Source: Myxocyprinus asiaticus
Lineage: Eukaryota > Chordata > Actinopteri > Cypriniformes > Catostomidae
Direction: 5' to 3'
Assembly (NCBI RefSeq): GCF_019703515.2
Contig: NC_059393.1
Coordinates: 8,325,501 to 8,389,500 of the forward strand
Length of the DNA: 64,000 nucleotides
The notes under the pieces are model-generated. The model made no database searches and was not told the DNA's origin. It worked only from the letters and a program-made list of their open reading frames with translations. How positions within the stretch are numbered: the stretch's first letter is position 1; every line of letters begins with the position of its first letter. A program made the position numbers and the translations under genes. This document shows, in pieces, positions 10,701 to 21,584 of this stretch.

Positions 10701-12340
10701 AGTTTAATTCCTGGGGACTACATATTGGCCAATGATTGTTGGGTAAAACTCCAGCAGGGTCTAACTGAGTAATCAGCATATGGCTCGCATAAGGTCTCCT
10801 TGTAATCTCAGTGCAAATAATGCTTCGTGAAATGCTGGTCTTAAACATTAATACCATATCAAAATTTAATTGTGCTCAAACTGACTTCATGGAGAAAATC
10901 AAAACCCAATCAGAATGTGAATGGGATTTTTTTCCCACGTGGTCCCAGTTCCTGCTCTATATTCGGAATTGTGAATGTCTAAATATTTCAGGCTACTTCT
11001 GTGACAACTGCTTTGCAATAACAATCCCCATGATGCCTAAGTACACCAATAAAAACTCTAAAAGATTATGAGGTAATCTTTTAAAGACCCCATTCAATAC
11101 AGATGGTAGTTTTGTGGCATTTAGTCCATGTCTATAAGCTTTGTGACCACCTATATCGTCGCTGTCTGATGAAAGGCACGTACCTCCAAAAAAATAAAAA
11201 TAAATAAAATAAATAAAAAATCAAGAGCATGGAAAAACTTTTTCTCATAAACAATCAAACAAAATGAATAAAAAATAACACAATTAATCACCTTCAGCAC
11301 CATAAATAGAATTCTATCATTACACATCTGTTAGTGAACTGTTCAATATTTTAATTGGACTTACATGGATATTGGTTAGCAAACATGGAAATACAGGGTT
11401 TTCTTATCATGGGAGCCAATGGAGCAAGTTCAGTTATAGACTCGAGTCTAACTGTTCGTGTTCCCAGAACTCAGTTGGTAGGTTATCGATTGCTAGAGAA
11501 TGTATTTTTGGATATAATCTGATATTTCACTTACTATTTTAGGTCGAAATCAGTTGCATGACTAGGGTTTCTAGTCCGGCTGTTTAGAGGACAGTTCGGT
11601 TTCGAGACACACTTTCCGGGTCTAATGCATAAACTGTCAGAATTAGCTTTCACTCATGCTTTCACAAATATGGAAATCTGTAAATCTATATGGCTGGTAT
11701 AGTCTACTTTTTAAAGCCACCTGACACTGTGTGTGCATGAATGGCTTTGGATTTCAGGGAAATTACAGAGAGATCACGATGTAGGCAAACTCTTCACAAC
11801 ACTTCAGCTGGACAGCTGAGGTAAATTAGTTGACTCTCTTCAAAACATAAGGGCGGGACATATGCGGTTTTGATTGATACTTCTCAAGGCCAATGGATAT
11901 ACTTGTTAAACAGATAGCCTGATTAAACATCTTTTCATTGGTTATTTCGATGCACAGTTGAAACAGTAGGAAGAGGTCATTCGGCGCATTCCGTCTGCGT
12001 TAAAAAGCCAAATTGCCAAAAGTGGAGATACGTGTTTTTCATTGGACAGTGACGATATGTTAGTATTCTCCTAACATATTGAAGAAATAAAGTTATAGCA
12101 GATATAGACATTATTTCTTTTCCAGGAAATGTCCCTCTGCAACATTAAGGATACTCAAATAATGTTTTTTTTTGTTTGTTTTTTTGTTTTTTTCAATGAC
12201 TTTCACATATGGTCCCCAACAATCTTGGTCCCAACAACATGGATAAGATCAACAATAAAAGAGGTTGAAGAGCTGGAACTGTCCTGGGGCCAGAAAAATA
12301 CTTCAACACAGGAAATAAAATTGCATTCGTCAAACAACTT
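7793..12340. other. Non-coding DNA without recognised genes
   Basis: No reading frame here shows a known domain or plausible exon structure. It contains two long A tracts (9660-9683 and 9721-9743) and otherwise looks single-copy. The 8330-8620 stretch is compositionally more complex than its surroundings, but nothing identifies it. Confidence 0.45.
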
Positions 12341-12549
12341 AATGTTTTCACTACTGTTAGGGTTAGGTTTAGGGTTAGGAGTATATTAATGTAATTACTA
12401 CTCAAATGTTTCCAAAAATTGGATGGGCTGGGTCCTTCACCTCAAATCTATTAAAAGTAATGAGTGAAAAAACATGGTTTTGATCTCAGTACTGTTAGGG
12501 TTTGTGTAATGTAATTAATACTCAAATGTTTTATTCATATACCGTTTGC

Positions 12550-12745
12550 TCATGTCTTGCATTTGCATAAGACTTGCATGTTGTTCAAACCTCAGCCACT
12601 GGGGGCAGTTAGGAAATTCGGAAAGCATATTTTAGCAGACAAAAAAATTTGACCTCCTGTTGCCAATTTTTCAGTGAGATCAGTCTGAAATCATCTAGGC
12701 AACCCAATCTGTAGGACCTGTTACACAACACTTCTCAAATAGGAC
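12550..12745. repeat. Dispersed repeat fragment related to 50.2 kb
   Basis: The segment with CCTCAGCCACTGGGGGCAGT, followed by TTTTAGCAGACAA and CTCCTGTTGCC, parallels 50215-50350 (CTTCAGCCACTAGGGGCAGT, TTTCAGCAGCAGAA, CTGCTGTTGTC). The nearby GTTAGGGTTAGG at about 12357-12380 probably belongs to the same family rather than being telomeric. Confidence 0.5.
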
Positions 12746-12924
12746 ATTACCTGGGAAGCTGAGCTTGATTTATTTGTGTGGCAGATCCAGTTTTCAGTTT
12801 TAAGCTTTTCAAGCACAATTCCCCTACCTCAACGGAAGCGTTTGATGTGGCTGAGGTTTATTCATCAGATGACTAGCTAGTCAGCCATCCTTCAAAGATT
12901 ACAGAAATACATAAAGGAGAGAGA

Positions 12925-13050
12925 GACGGTTGGGGGACTACAAAATAAACTGAAGGTATGAGATTAGACGGTTGGGGGACTACAAAATAAACAGAAGGTA
13001 TGAGATTAGATGGTTGAGGGACTACAAAATAAACTGAAGGTATGAGATTA
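12925..13050. repeat. Three tandem copies of a 42-bp unit
   Basis: GACGGTTGGGGGACTAC units start at 12925, 12967 and 13009, exactly 42 bp apart, with only a few substitutions. The period is a multiple of three, so the opposite strand shows an open 14-residue repeat. There is no other sign of coding. Confidence 0.9.
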
Positions 13051-13238
13051 GAGATAAGCTTCCTTGCCACACAACATGAGACAGAGTCGTTATACAGCTC
13101 GTGAACCTGTCGAAAGGCTGTTTTTTTTTTTTTAAACCACTTAAAATGATTTCTAATGGAGCACAACATCAGTTGAGTTTCTACATAATGTACTGTACAA
13201 TTACCCAGTAGCTTTGTTGTTCAATTAATTATGGTGTG

Positions 13239-13372
13239 TGTGGCAGACAAGCCTCTTGTTTGGTCGGGAAAGGAGGAAGCAGGAACCGGATTAACAATCA
13301 CAAGACTTTTAATAAAACACTGATGAAGACTTTCAACAAACAATGACGTACATACACACAGCTTCATGCATA

Positions 13373-13410
<38 letters not shown>

Positions 13411-13521
13411 CCTCCCTCTCTGGCATCACTAGCTCCTCCTTTTAGCTCTCTCCCACTGATTGGTTAACTCAGTGCCGGGCATGCATCCTCTTGGCCTGGC
13501 CATGCCCTACTCCTCGTCACA
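13239..13521 (-). repeat. 3' LTR of the miniature element
   Basis: It begins TGTGGCAGAC and ends CGTCACA on the + strand. It contains a CT microsatellite at about 13374-13420. It is the 3' LTR because the primer-binding site adjoins the other copy on the minus strand. Confidence 0.8.
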
Positions 13522-13875
13522 TACCCCCACCGCCCAGTTCAGGCCGGGGAAACCTCTGGAAAAGAAAAAAAACTCCAGTTCCCAACCATGGCAGCATTCG
13601 GTCCTCAGCCAGCTGTCCATGCGATCCTCCACGATGTCGGACGATGGCACTGGATTTCGCATCATGGCGGACGGCAGGGGCTCCTCCGCCTCCCGGCAGG
13701 TGGCAGCGGGTCCTCCATCCTCTTGCAGACAGCAACAGCTCCTCCGCTTCCTGGTGGAGGGTAGAGGTTCCTCCGCCTCCTGGCGGACCGCTCCAGTACC
13801 ATCTAACCAAACTTTCCTCGGCGTCGCGATCCTCCATCAGTGGTGAGGGCTTTCTGTTGGCGCGTCTTCCTCCAG

Positions 13876-13893
13876 TCCCGAGTTTCGGCACCA
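13876..13893 (-). other. Primer-binding site complementary to tRNA-Phe 3' end
   Basis: The + strand reads TCCCGAGTTTCGGCACCA. This matches the 3' end of eukaryotic tRNA-Phe (including the added CCA) at 17 of 18 positions as I recall that tRNA. It lies one base from the LTR on the minus-strand reading, the canonical position for a primer-binding site. Confidence 0.75.
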
Positions 13894-13894
13894 G

Positions 13895-14149
13895 TGTAGC
13901 AGACAAGCCTCTTGTTTGGTCGGGAAAGGAGGAAGCAGGAACCGGATTAACAATCACAAGACTTTTAATAAAACACTGACGAAGATTTTCAACATAAACA
14001 ACGACGCACGCACATACATCTTCGTGCGTCTTTCTTTCTCTCTCTCTCTCTCTCTCGCATCTCCGGCTCCTACTTTTATCTCTCTCCCGCTGATTGGGTA
14101 ACTTAGCGCAGGGCGTGCATCCTCCGGCCACGCCACCCTCCTCGTCACA
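13895..14149 (-). repeat. 5' LTR of the miniature element
   Basis: It begins TGTAGCAGAC and ends CGTCACA on the + strand, followed by the GTGTG target duplication. It contains a CT tract at about 14035-14055. A poly(A) or promoter signal cannot be fixed with confidence. Confidence 0.8.
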
Positions 14150-14154
14150 GTGTG

Positions 14155-14957
14155 TTAGAGAATTTAACAATGAAATAATTTTGCATTGTGTATTTGGTAT
14201 CAAATGAAATAGCTGTCTTGTCTTAGAGACTATTAAAATAATTACCACATTACACATCTTTGATAATGATAATGTTTGATGGTCTTTGATGTGAAAGATA
14301 ATTAAATGGCAATTATTAAAGACAAAAATTATTAACAGAAACACTTTGATGTGCCGGAAAGATCATTTCTAGGCCCTGCTGAGAAACCCCCAATAATGTC
14401 AACCTTTTAAATTTAGGTTAAAATAGATAAGCATGTTGCTCTGGAAGTGATGCAATTGTTGTTGACCTGAAATGACTAAAGGTTAGATTACACTACATGA
14501 CTTAAAAAATTTGAACAAATTCTAGGTATAACACATTACCCAACTGTGAAGTCCATCCAAACAAACAAACTCATGCAGAAACACGTGCCCCCAATTCAAT
14601 GATCATCACAGATGTAAACAAACATGAACTTTAGTATTGCTTTTATTGTTGTTGCCACTCCGAGTTGTGGAAAACACAGGCCAAGCCTATTTGGGTGGGA
14701 AGATGTGGCAAGACTATACAACATGATCACATGGGAAGACGACATATTTCAGAGACTCACTGACAAGGGCATCTCCTGTCAGACATTTTTGCACCGGCTC
14801 CAGCATGTTTATCTTTCCTTGTAGTGCAACCGGAAGCACATTGCGTCAGCAGCATGGAAGACCTGGGATTGGGCCCTGCATTAAATCAGCAACTAATCAC
14901 GTTCGCATAATCAGACGAATGCAATTCGGAGGTTGCATTTTTCAGGCAAGGACTGAG
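14155..14957. other. Non-coding DNA
   Basis: AT-rich sequence with no recognised gene or repeat between the two LTR elements. The boundary with the gag-bearing element on the right is not sharp. Confidence 0.4.
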
Positions 14958-14994
14958 TCAGGAGGCAGAACCGCTGTAGAAGGAGACTCTGGGG

Positions 14995-15731
14995 AACAGG
15001 CGAAGCCGTGGAAGACTCTGAGGGTGGAGCCGAGGAAGAGTCTGAGGGCGGAGCCAAGGGAGGCAGAGCTGAGGAAGGAGGAGCCGTGGGAGACTCTGGT
15101 GGCGGAGCTGTGGAAGGTGGAGACGTGGGAGGCGGAGCCAGGAAAGGCTCAAGGGGTGGAGACATGGAAGGCATAGCCATGGGAGGCATGGCACTGGCTC
15201 GTTAACCGTGGCCGGCATGGGCACTGGCTTGTTAACCGTGGCCGGCATGGGCATGGGTTGTGGCCCGGGGTTCCCACCACAGCATATGTGGGGAATGCAA
15301 CTTCCGTGGTCGCTACCGCTGACTGCGGCAGGGAATCGACCACTGGAAGCTGGAGAGGATGAGCCCCCCCAAAAATTATTTAGTGGAATTGTATGGAGAG
15401 GAGTTACCTTGGAAATAAGGGCCTTGGAAGGCACGGAGACAGGGGCTGTGGAAGAGGTCAACTCCAGTATTAAACGTGAAGAGAGTGAAGGGTAAAGGAT
15501 ATTCAGGGTGGCTAAGATGTAATTCACCAAGGGAAGATCTTCCACCTCCAGAAATGCAGTGGGTCTGTGGAAGTTTAAACCCATTCCATAAATGGGCTTG
15601 AAGTATATATCCGGTACTGATGTCGAAGCAGTGAGGTGAAGGAACTTGATTGTGTATTCCAAGAGGGGAAGATCCTGCCTGAACAGCTCCAAGAATAACT
15701 CTGTTGGCTCCATGCTCAGTGATGTGCTCAT
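14995..15731 (-). pseudogene. Gag-like protein of the Tf1/sushi-like element, frameshifted
   Basis: The reading starts at ATG 15731 (MSTSLSMEPTELFLELF) shortly after the LTR leader. Residues 10-90 (LPLLEYTIKFLHLTASTSVPD, YGMGLNFHRP) have the helix-rich pattern of retroelement Gag proteins known from cyprinid genomes. Residues about 145-165 contain the short repeat PMPATVNKPV/PMPATVNEPV. Around 15190 the pattern moves to another minus-strand frame, which is strikingly proline/serine-rich (PPLEPFLAPPPTSPPSTAPPP). Such a repetitive P-rich tail is common in these Gags and drifts easily. No protease or polymerase motif follows. It would form the particle shell in a live element; here it looks frameshifted. 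I cannot exclude that the 257-residue frame is the whole intended product. Confidence 0.5.
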
Positions 15732-15826
15732 CGAGGTGAGGCTTTATAGGAGAAGAGGATTAGTGGGATCACTGGAGTAGAGGAAGACGTTAGGAGGAAC
15801 AGGAAAATATATCCATATTTTGTAGG

Positions 15827-15836
15827 GTCAGTCCTT
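15827..15836 (-). other. Putative self-priming site
   Basis: One base inside the LTR end, the minus strand reads AAGGACTGAC. This is exactly complementary to GTCAGTCCTT at the predicted 5' end of the transcript (16076-16067). In Tf1 the first 11 bases of the mRNA fold back onto such a site to prime reverse transcription. Confidence 0.55.
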
Positions 15837-15837
15837 C

Positions 15838-16257
15838 TGTAACAATGGTGTCTAGGAGTGGAAGAGGAAGAGGGGAGACGCAGGAGTAGAATCTTTAAAT
15901 ACTTTAATTATAAACGCTGGAGTGGAACAAACACTGGAGTAGAAAAAACAATGGAACTAACTTCACAAAATAACAACAAGGAAACACTTTAGCAATACAC
16001 TTCATTAACTCAATGCAACACTTCATAAACTCAGTGTAGCACTTCATAAACTCAATGCAACACTTCAAGGACTGACAAATGACTGAACAAAACTAGAGAG
16101 TATTTATACACAGAAAATTAATGAGGGAATGGAAGGCAGGTGAGGATGACGATGAACAGATGGAAGTGATTAGGGCAGTGAATTCTGGGAAATGTAGTGC
16201 AGGGGAAAACTTCAAAATAAGAGTCCTTGAAGAACATGATAGAGACAGACTGTGACA
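15838..16257 (-). repeat. LTR with TATA box and putative R-region start
   Basis: On the minus strand it starts TGTCACAGTC at 16257 and ends CATTGTTACA at 15838. TATAAATA lies at 16108-16101, and about 32 nt downstream GTCAGTCCTT (16076-16067) would be at the transcript start. Three tandem ~25-bp units based on ACACTTCATAAACTCA fill about 15984-16066. Confidence 0.65.
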
Positions 16258-16279
16258 CTAACAAGAAGCTAACATGCAA

Positions 16280-16660
16280 AATTGTTCAATTTTGTTTGTT
16301 CAGAAACTAAATGCCCTAGTTTGTTTATGAACAACATGCCACATTCTTTCAGTTTGTTCAAAAACAACATCTCCCAATTTGTTCATTTTGTTCACACATG
16401 ACATGGCTTGTTAGTTTGCCAATTATATGTCACTAGTCGTTAGTTCAATCATTACATGTCTGAATTCATTCAGTTTGTTCTTAAATGACATGTCCTAGTT
16501 TGCTCATTAACAAAATGCCTTGTTTGTTCAGTTCGTTCACATACAACTTGTCTCGTTTGTTCAGTTCGTTCACAAACAGAATGCCTCGTTCAGTCAATTA
16601 GTTCATGAACAACATGGCTCGATCGTTCTGTTTGTTCATAATCAACATGTCCCAGTATAA
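16280..16660. repeat. ~33-bp minisatellite, left block
   Basis: Diverged tandem units built on the pattern TTTGTTCACAAACGACATG then YCTCGTTCGTTCAG are seen from about 16280 to 16660. The same family fills 18.9-20.3 kb. Confidence 0.8.
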
Positions 16661-16961
16661 GGCTGTATAAGAGCAATTCGGTGCTCTTAATCCGATCATT
16701 CCAACATGACACAAATACACTACTTTCGCTCTCTGTACCCATCATATACTATGCAATTAAACATTTATTTCACAACCAATTTCAGGGTATTATCACGGTA
16801 ATGCGAGTAATATTTGGTTGGTCATGTGATCTCAACATTGCGGTGCTCATGAATGTGCATCCGGCACCATATGTCGAATAAAGCAGCTTTTTCTAAGACT
16901 GATATGTCTACAGTCTTCATCTCATGTTAATATAAATCATTTTAAACATGTTTTATATATA

Positions 16962-17493
16962 TACTACCGGTCAAAGGTTTTGAAACACTTACTCATTCTT
17001 TATTATAGTTTGTTTTTCACATTTTAGAATAATAGTAAAGTCATCACAACTATGGAATAATAGAAATGGAAATATGGGAATTATGTTATCCAAAATAAAT
17101 CAAAACTGTGTTTTATTTTAGCATCTTCAAAGTAGCATCCCATTTCCTAGAATTTGCAGACATGTACTCTTGACATTTTTTCAACCAACTTCTTGAGATA
17201 TCACCCTGGGATGCTTTTTAAACAGTATTGAAGGTGCTCCCATCTATGTTGGGCACTTATTGTCTGATTTTCTTTATTATTTGGTCCAAGTCATCAATTT
17301 CAAAAATGTTTATTTTTTTATTTATTTTTTTATTACATTTTAGTTTTATAATGAAATACATTAATATGTTGGCACAACTATATTTTTGTCTACAAAGCTA
17401 ATTTCAAACATTTAAGCATATGCCTTCAAATCAAAAGATTTTTAAGATCATGAGAAACATTTCAGTCAAGTGTTTCAAAACTTTTGACCGGTA

Positions 17494-17498
<5 letters not shown>
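16962..17498. mobile_element. Non-autonomous Tc1/mariner-type MITE
   Basis: The left end ACTACCGGTCAAAGGTTTTG and the right end CAAAACTTTTGACCGGTAGT are inverted repeats of about 27 bp, next to TA dinucleotides. The ~530-bp interior has no transposase ORF. The right flank runs into a TA dinucleotide tract (about 17497-17524). The family is common in fish. Confidence 0.8.
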
Positions 17499-17524
<26 letters not shown>

Positions 17525-17527
<3 letters not shown>

Positions 17528-18885
17528 CAGCTTTAACACATGTAGACCCTTTGTTTACTAAATCATTCTCTCAGTAGCTACAATTCTGTGTTCTTGTTGT
17601 ACTCCTGTGGTGTAATGACTTTACATGTGATGAGTACGAAGATACAATCATTAGGGTACCAGCAGGTTACTGTTTTCAACCCTGCACTTGAAATGCAAAT
17701 GGAAAAAGCCGCTCTCTCCTTTCCTCCCTCGTTCCCTAAAATTAAAGCTGTTGTTGAATCTCTTGCCTTTCCACAGATAACATACAACAACCTGACACAA
17801 TGAGGGCAAATAACAGCATACACGTCTCACTAGCTTTACATGTTTTTTCTTGCATTCTCCATGTTTATCACACGACTAGGCCAATGCTCACCCATAAAAA
17901 CCTTCTCAACGTTTTATTGTAATCTTCTGAACAGAGGAGGCACAGCAAAAATAGACACCAATTGAATCCTGAGCAGTTGTAACTTGAGGGCAGCTAAAGG
18001 GGCCTTTCCGTCTTTGTTATCTGGAGAAATGTGGTGCATATCAACAAGCTACAGTACATGAAGGGCATTGCTGGTTTGTAAGGCCAACAGAAGGTCGCAA
18101 AACACTTTTCAGAAAAGCTCTGTAGCAAAGCTGTGCCAACAGTGAATATAGCCAGAAGCCTATATTAAAGCAAAAGCTTAAAATCTTTTTCAGACATTAG
18201 GTTGCCTAAGTCTATTACTGTGAACGGTTGCATCGATGTCCAACAGCAACATAATCACACAGGAACTCGACATGTTGCTACTGAATGTTCCAGTACTATG
18301 AAATCAACCCTATTCTGCAGAGTAACTAACAAGTGTAATCTCCCATCAGACATATTTGCATCAATTCAATTGTTTTTAGCTCTTCTTGTACTGCTACTGA
18401 TGGTGTATTTCGAGAGCACCCTCCGAGACACGGGTACTAGTCCCACGGAAACCAGGAAGTAATTGCGTTCACATAAACAACGGTGAAGCTTGCATTTTTT
18501 TAGTACCTGTTTCTCACTTTGTGCAAAGGTATTGTTCTGAAACCTGCACCGGTGTAGGTCTTTCAGCATGCAAGAATGATCACCAATAAAAAAAAATATT
18601 TAATCTGCTGAGGAATCTGTCAAAAATTAATTAGCTCTGTAACCAGCGAAGAGAGGAGCTAAAACTGCTATATACTGTATAACAGATATTAATTGCAGGA
18701 TTTAACACTGTGGCCAAAGGAATAAGTTACTCTGTTTCATGAATTATTATCAGTTAATGATGCATGAACTGATTATGAGTTAATAGAACAGTTGACTTTT
18801 TTGTGTTGTGCAATACTCTCTTTTGTTGGCAATAAAAACCTTTACATCAAAGTGAATGCTGTTCATGAATGCAAGACTATAAAAT
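17525..18885. other. Non-coding DNA between minisatellite blocks
   Basis: No gene recognised. The segment 18395-18490 (ACACGGGTACTAGTCCCACG, AACCAGGAAGTAAT, CATAAACAACGGTGA) resembles 49955-50020 and is a fragment of the same dispersed repeat. Confidence 0.45.
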
Positions 18886-18889
18886 TATA

Positions 18890-20310
18890 CAGGGAAAAAT
18901 TTGTTCACGAACAACAAATCCCGATTCTTATTTTTTCTTTCACAATTAACATGCCTTGTTCATTTAGTTAGTTTGCAAATTATATGTCTTAATTTGTTCA
19001 GTACGTTTACTAATGACATTCCTTGTTCATTCAGTTTGCTCTTGAATGAAAAGTCCCAGTTCATTTACGATTGACATGCCTCATTTGCTCATTCCTTGTT
19101 CGTTTAGTTCGTTCACAGGCAACATGTCCCTGTTGGTTCAGTTTTGTTCACAAACGAAAAATCATTATTTTTGTTTACAAATGATAAGCCCTGTTAATTC
19201 ATGAATTATATGTCTTTAGTTTGCGAATTCCATGTCTTAATTCGTTCAGTGCGTTTGCGAAACGCATTCCTTGTTCATTTAGTTTGTTCTTGAATGACAT
19301 GTCCTTGTGCCATCATGAATGTCATGCCAGTTTGTTCTGTTTATTCATTAATGACATGCCGCGTTCGTTCAGTTCGTTCACAAACAACATGGCTTGTTCA
19401 TTCAGGTTACTCAAGAATGACACAGCCTACCTCAATCATTCAGTTTGTTCAAAGGCAGCATATTCTAGTTGGTTCAGTTTGACTTTTACAAAGGACATGA
19501 CGCAGTTTGTTCATTTTTTACAAACTATAAGTCTTGCTTGTTTATGAATTATTTGTTGTTAGTTTGTGAATTACATGTCTCAATTTGTTCAGATGAATAA
19601 AAAAAAAACAAGGTCAAAGCTCAGACGTTCAGTTTGTTCACAAACGACAAGTCCAAGTTCATTCATGAATGGCATTTGCCAGTTTGTGCTGTTTGTAAAT
19701 GAACAACACGCTTTGTTCATTCAGTACACTCACAAACAACAAGCCTCAATTATTCAGATTGTTCAAAGGCAACACCTACCAGTTTGTTCAGTTTGGTTTT
19801 ACAAAGAACATGTCCCAATTTGTTGAATATGTTTACAAAAGAAAAGTCTTGTACAATCGTGAATTATTAATTGTTTGTCGCTAGTTCGCGGATTACATGT
19901 CTTGATTCGTTTAGTACGTTTACGAATGACATTCCTTGTTCTTTCAGTTTGTTCACAAACAACTTTTTCCACTTCGTTCATGAACGAGATTTGCCAGTTG
20001 CTCTGTTTGTAAATTAACGTCATGTTTTGTTCGTTCACAAAATTCATTCCTCTTCCATTCGGTTTGTTCACGAACGACATGCCTCATTCGTTCATTTTGT
20101 AACGAATGACATGTCTCAGTTCATTTACTAATGACAAGCCTCGTTCAGACAGATCGTTCACAAATTACATGTCCCAGTTCATTTGTGACCGACATGCTTT
20201 GTTCGTTTAATTTTTCAGTGAAATACTATGTCTCAGTTTGTTCACGAACAACATGCCTCGTTTGTTCAGTTTGTTCACAAATGACACATTTCAATTAATT
20301 TACTAATGAA
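18890..20310. repeat. ~33-bp minisatellite, main block (~1.4 kb)
   Basis: Dozens of diverged units follow the pattern TTTGTTCACAAACGACATG + TCYCAGTTCRTTCAG. Period is about 31-35 bp, with alternating versions of the second half giving a ~64-66-bp higher-order feel. The lines 19221-19540 and 19900-20300 show it best. Short frames rich in N-D-M and F-S-S appear by virtue of the repeat and are not genes. Confidence 0.85.
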
Positions 20311-21580
20311 ATGTCATTCAGTGCCACGCCAAGTCCTGTTTCATCTCAAAACACAAATTTATTCAGCAAAGCAGCGTATTCTCTCAGTAAGCTCATCCTA
20401 TCAATAAAATGGTCCTTCACAGCCTGCCCTTTAAAGCCATGCTCCTGCTACAGTTGGTGGTTTATGACAGGACAAAGACACCAGAGCAGTAACAGCAGCT
20501 TTACAAAGTAGAGACCTAAGTGAATGAGGATTATTTGCTGACATACAAAACACCACTATACGATACCCTACAACAGCCTGGGGCTCATGAATGCAGATCA
20601 ATACAAAACATACATTTTTGTTGATCCAGTAAATACTATATTTTTTAATATGCATTAAATCTCCTGCTGGTGTTCATCATATATCTGTGATCATATGCAG
20701 TATAAACAGAACCAGGGCAAAGCTCAGCAGTCATATATCAGTATATGTAAGAAACCTCCATCAAACTTTGTCTTATCAAAAGTCCTAATCTCACCTTCAG
20801 TTTAAAGGAACTGCATTGCTTCCAGGCATTATTTATTCCTTTTGGAGTGTCTGACCATGAAAAAACTTCAGATGCAAGCTCACACTATCTGCCTTTTTAG
20901 TTCTTCAATTCAAAGCCGCTGAAGGTTGGAAGAAGCCTGCTGAGACACTACATAAAGGATGAGCGATTGGATCGTATTCGAACACATTCACACACATACT
21001 ACAGCACAACTACACACATGCTAGCTCAAACATTCACAGGAGAATTGTCGTGATGGTCTGGAAATCTTACAATATTACACCAATACAATTAAATTCTAAC
21101 AATGTTGAGGTGACAAAGTAACAACACTGCATTCAAAACATAATGATCATCAATGACTCAGTTCCAACAAAACTTTGAGGTCTTAGAGGACACTTTTATG
21201 GAAAAGTGAACTATATCAAAATGTAGGTCCTGTGGGTATTTTGCTGATCAGTGATTTTTCCTTCAGTTTAATGTGTCTAATGGATCTGGGCATGTCTCTC
21301 TCGTGCAACAAAAGCATTTCTAAATTACTTCAGCTACAACCTAAAGCTTTCATGATCAAAGACAATGCTTACAACAAACAAATTCACTGTAAGCAAACCT
21401 GGTATTTTGCAAAAAGCATTCATTTTGCCATCAAAGAGCAAAATGCGACTACTAATAAATAAATAAATAAATAAAATATATAATCCCAAGAAGCAGCACC
21501 CAACACAAAGACCATCTCAGACACAAATGTTTGGCCTTTGCATTGCTAGAGTACGCTACCATTGTAGATACCTAGGGGTA
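20311..21580. other. Non-coding DNA
   Basis: No recognised gene. A short AAAT repeat lies at about 21455-21475. Confidence 0.45.
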
Positions 21581-21584
21581 CTCA

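Larger units (their letters stand above)
13239..14149 (-). mobile_element. Miniature LTR retrotransposon (TRIM-like), complete with target duplication
   Basis: Two direct repeats, 13239-13521 (283 bp) and 13895-14149 (255 bp), share the blocks beginning GCAGACAAGCCTCTTG and ending CTCGTCACA, with a CT-rich middle. Each starts TG and ends CA. The whole is flanked by the 5-bp duplication GTGTG (13234-13238 and 14150-14154). On the minus strand the internal region begins with a primer-binding site at 13893-13876, one base from the LTR. The other end of the interior is purine-rich on the minus strand (GGGCGGTGGGGGT), as a polypurine tract should be. The 373-bp interior lacks gag or pol motifs, so the element is non-autonomous. 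LTR differences (mainly in the CT tract and scattered substitutions) show that it is not brand new. Confidence 0.85.
14958..16257 (-). mobile_element. 5' part of a gag-bearing LTR retrotransposon, Tf1/sushi-like
   Basis: Read on the minus strand this is a 420-bp LTR (16257-15838), a short leader, then a gag-like ORF that runs into proline-rich sequence before similarity is lost near 14950. No pol or 3' LTR is seen, so it is truncated or a gag-only derivative. The LTR has TG...CA-type ends (TGTCACAG...TGTTACA), a TATAAATA box and internal 25-bp tandem repeats. No tRNA-type primer-binding site follows the LTR. Instead there is a segment complementary to the predicted transcript start, as in self-priming Tf1/sushi elements. 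Class assignment is moderately confident and family is unknown. Confidence 0.65.

Noticed and set aside
12355..12382. Telomere-like GGGTTAGGTTTAGGGTTAGG
   Set aside because: Only about three imperfect units, in a dispersed repeat with related GGTTTAGGGTTTGGG at 50.1 kb; not an interstitial telomere.
13517..14344. 275-residue minus-strand reading frame
   Set aside because: It runs from unique DNA through an LTR, the CT microsatellite and the primer-binding site of the miniature LTR element; its R-E-R-E-R-E runs are the microsatellite. Not a gene.
14958..15205. Plus-strand E/G-rich frames (GGAEEESEGG type) read as a gene
   Set aside because: They are the complement of the proline-rich tail of the minus-strand gag-like ORF.
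19221..19547. 108-residue frame rich in repeated N-D-M and F-S-S motifs
   Set aside because: Produced by the 33-bp (11-codon) minisatellite; the frame is lost when the period slips.
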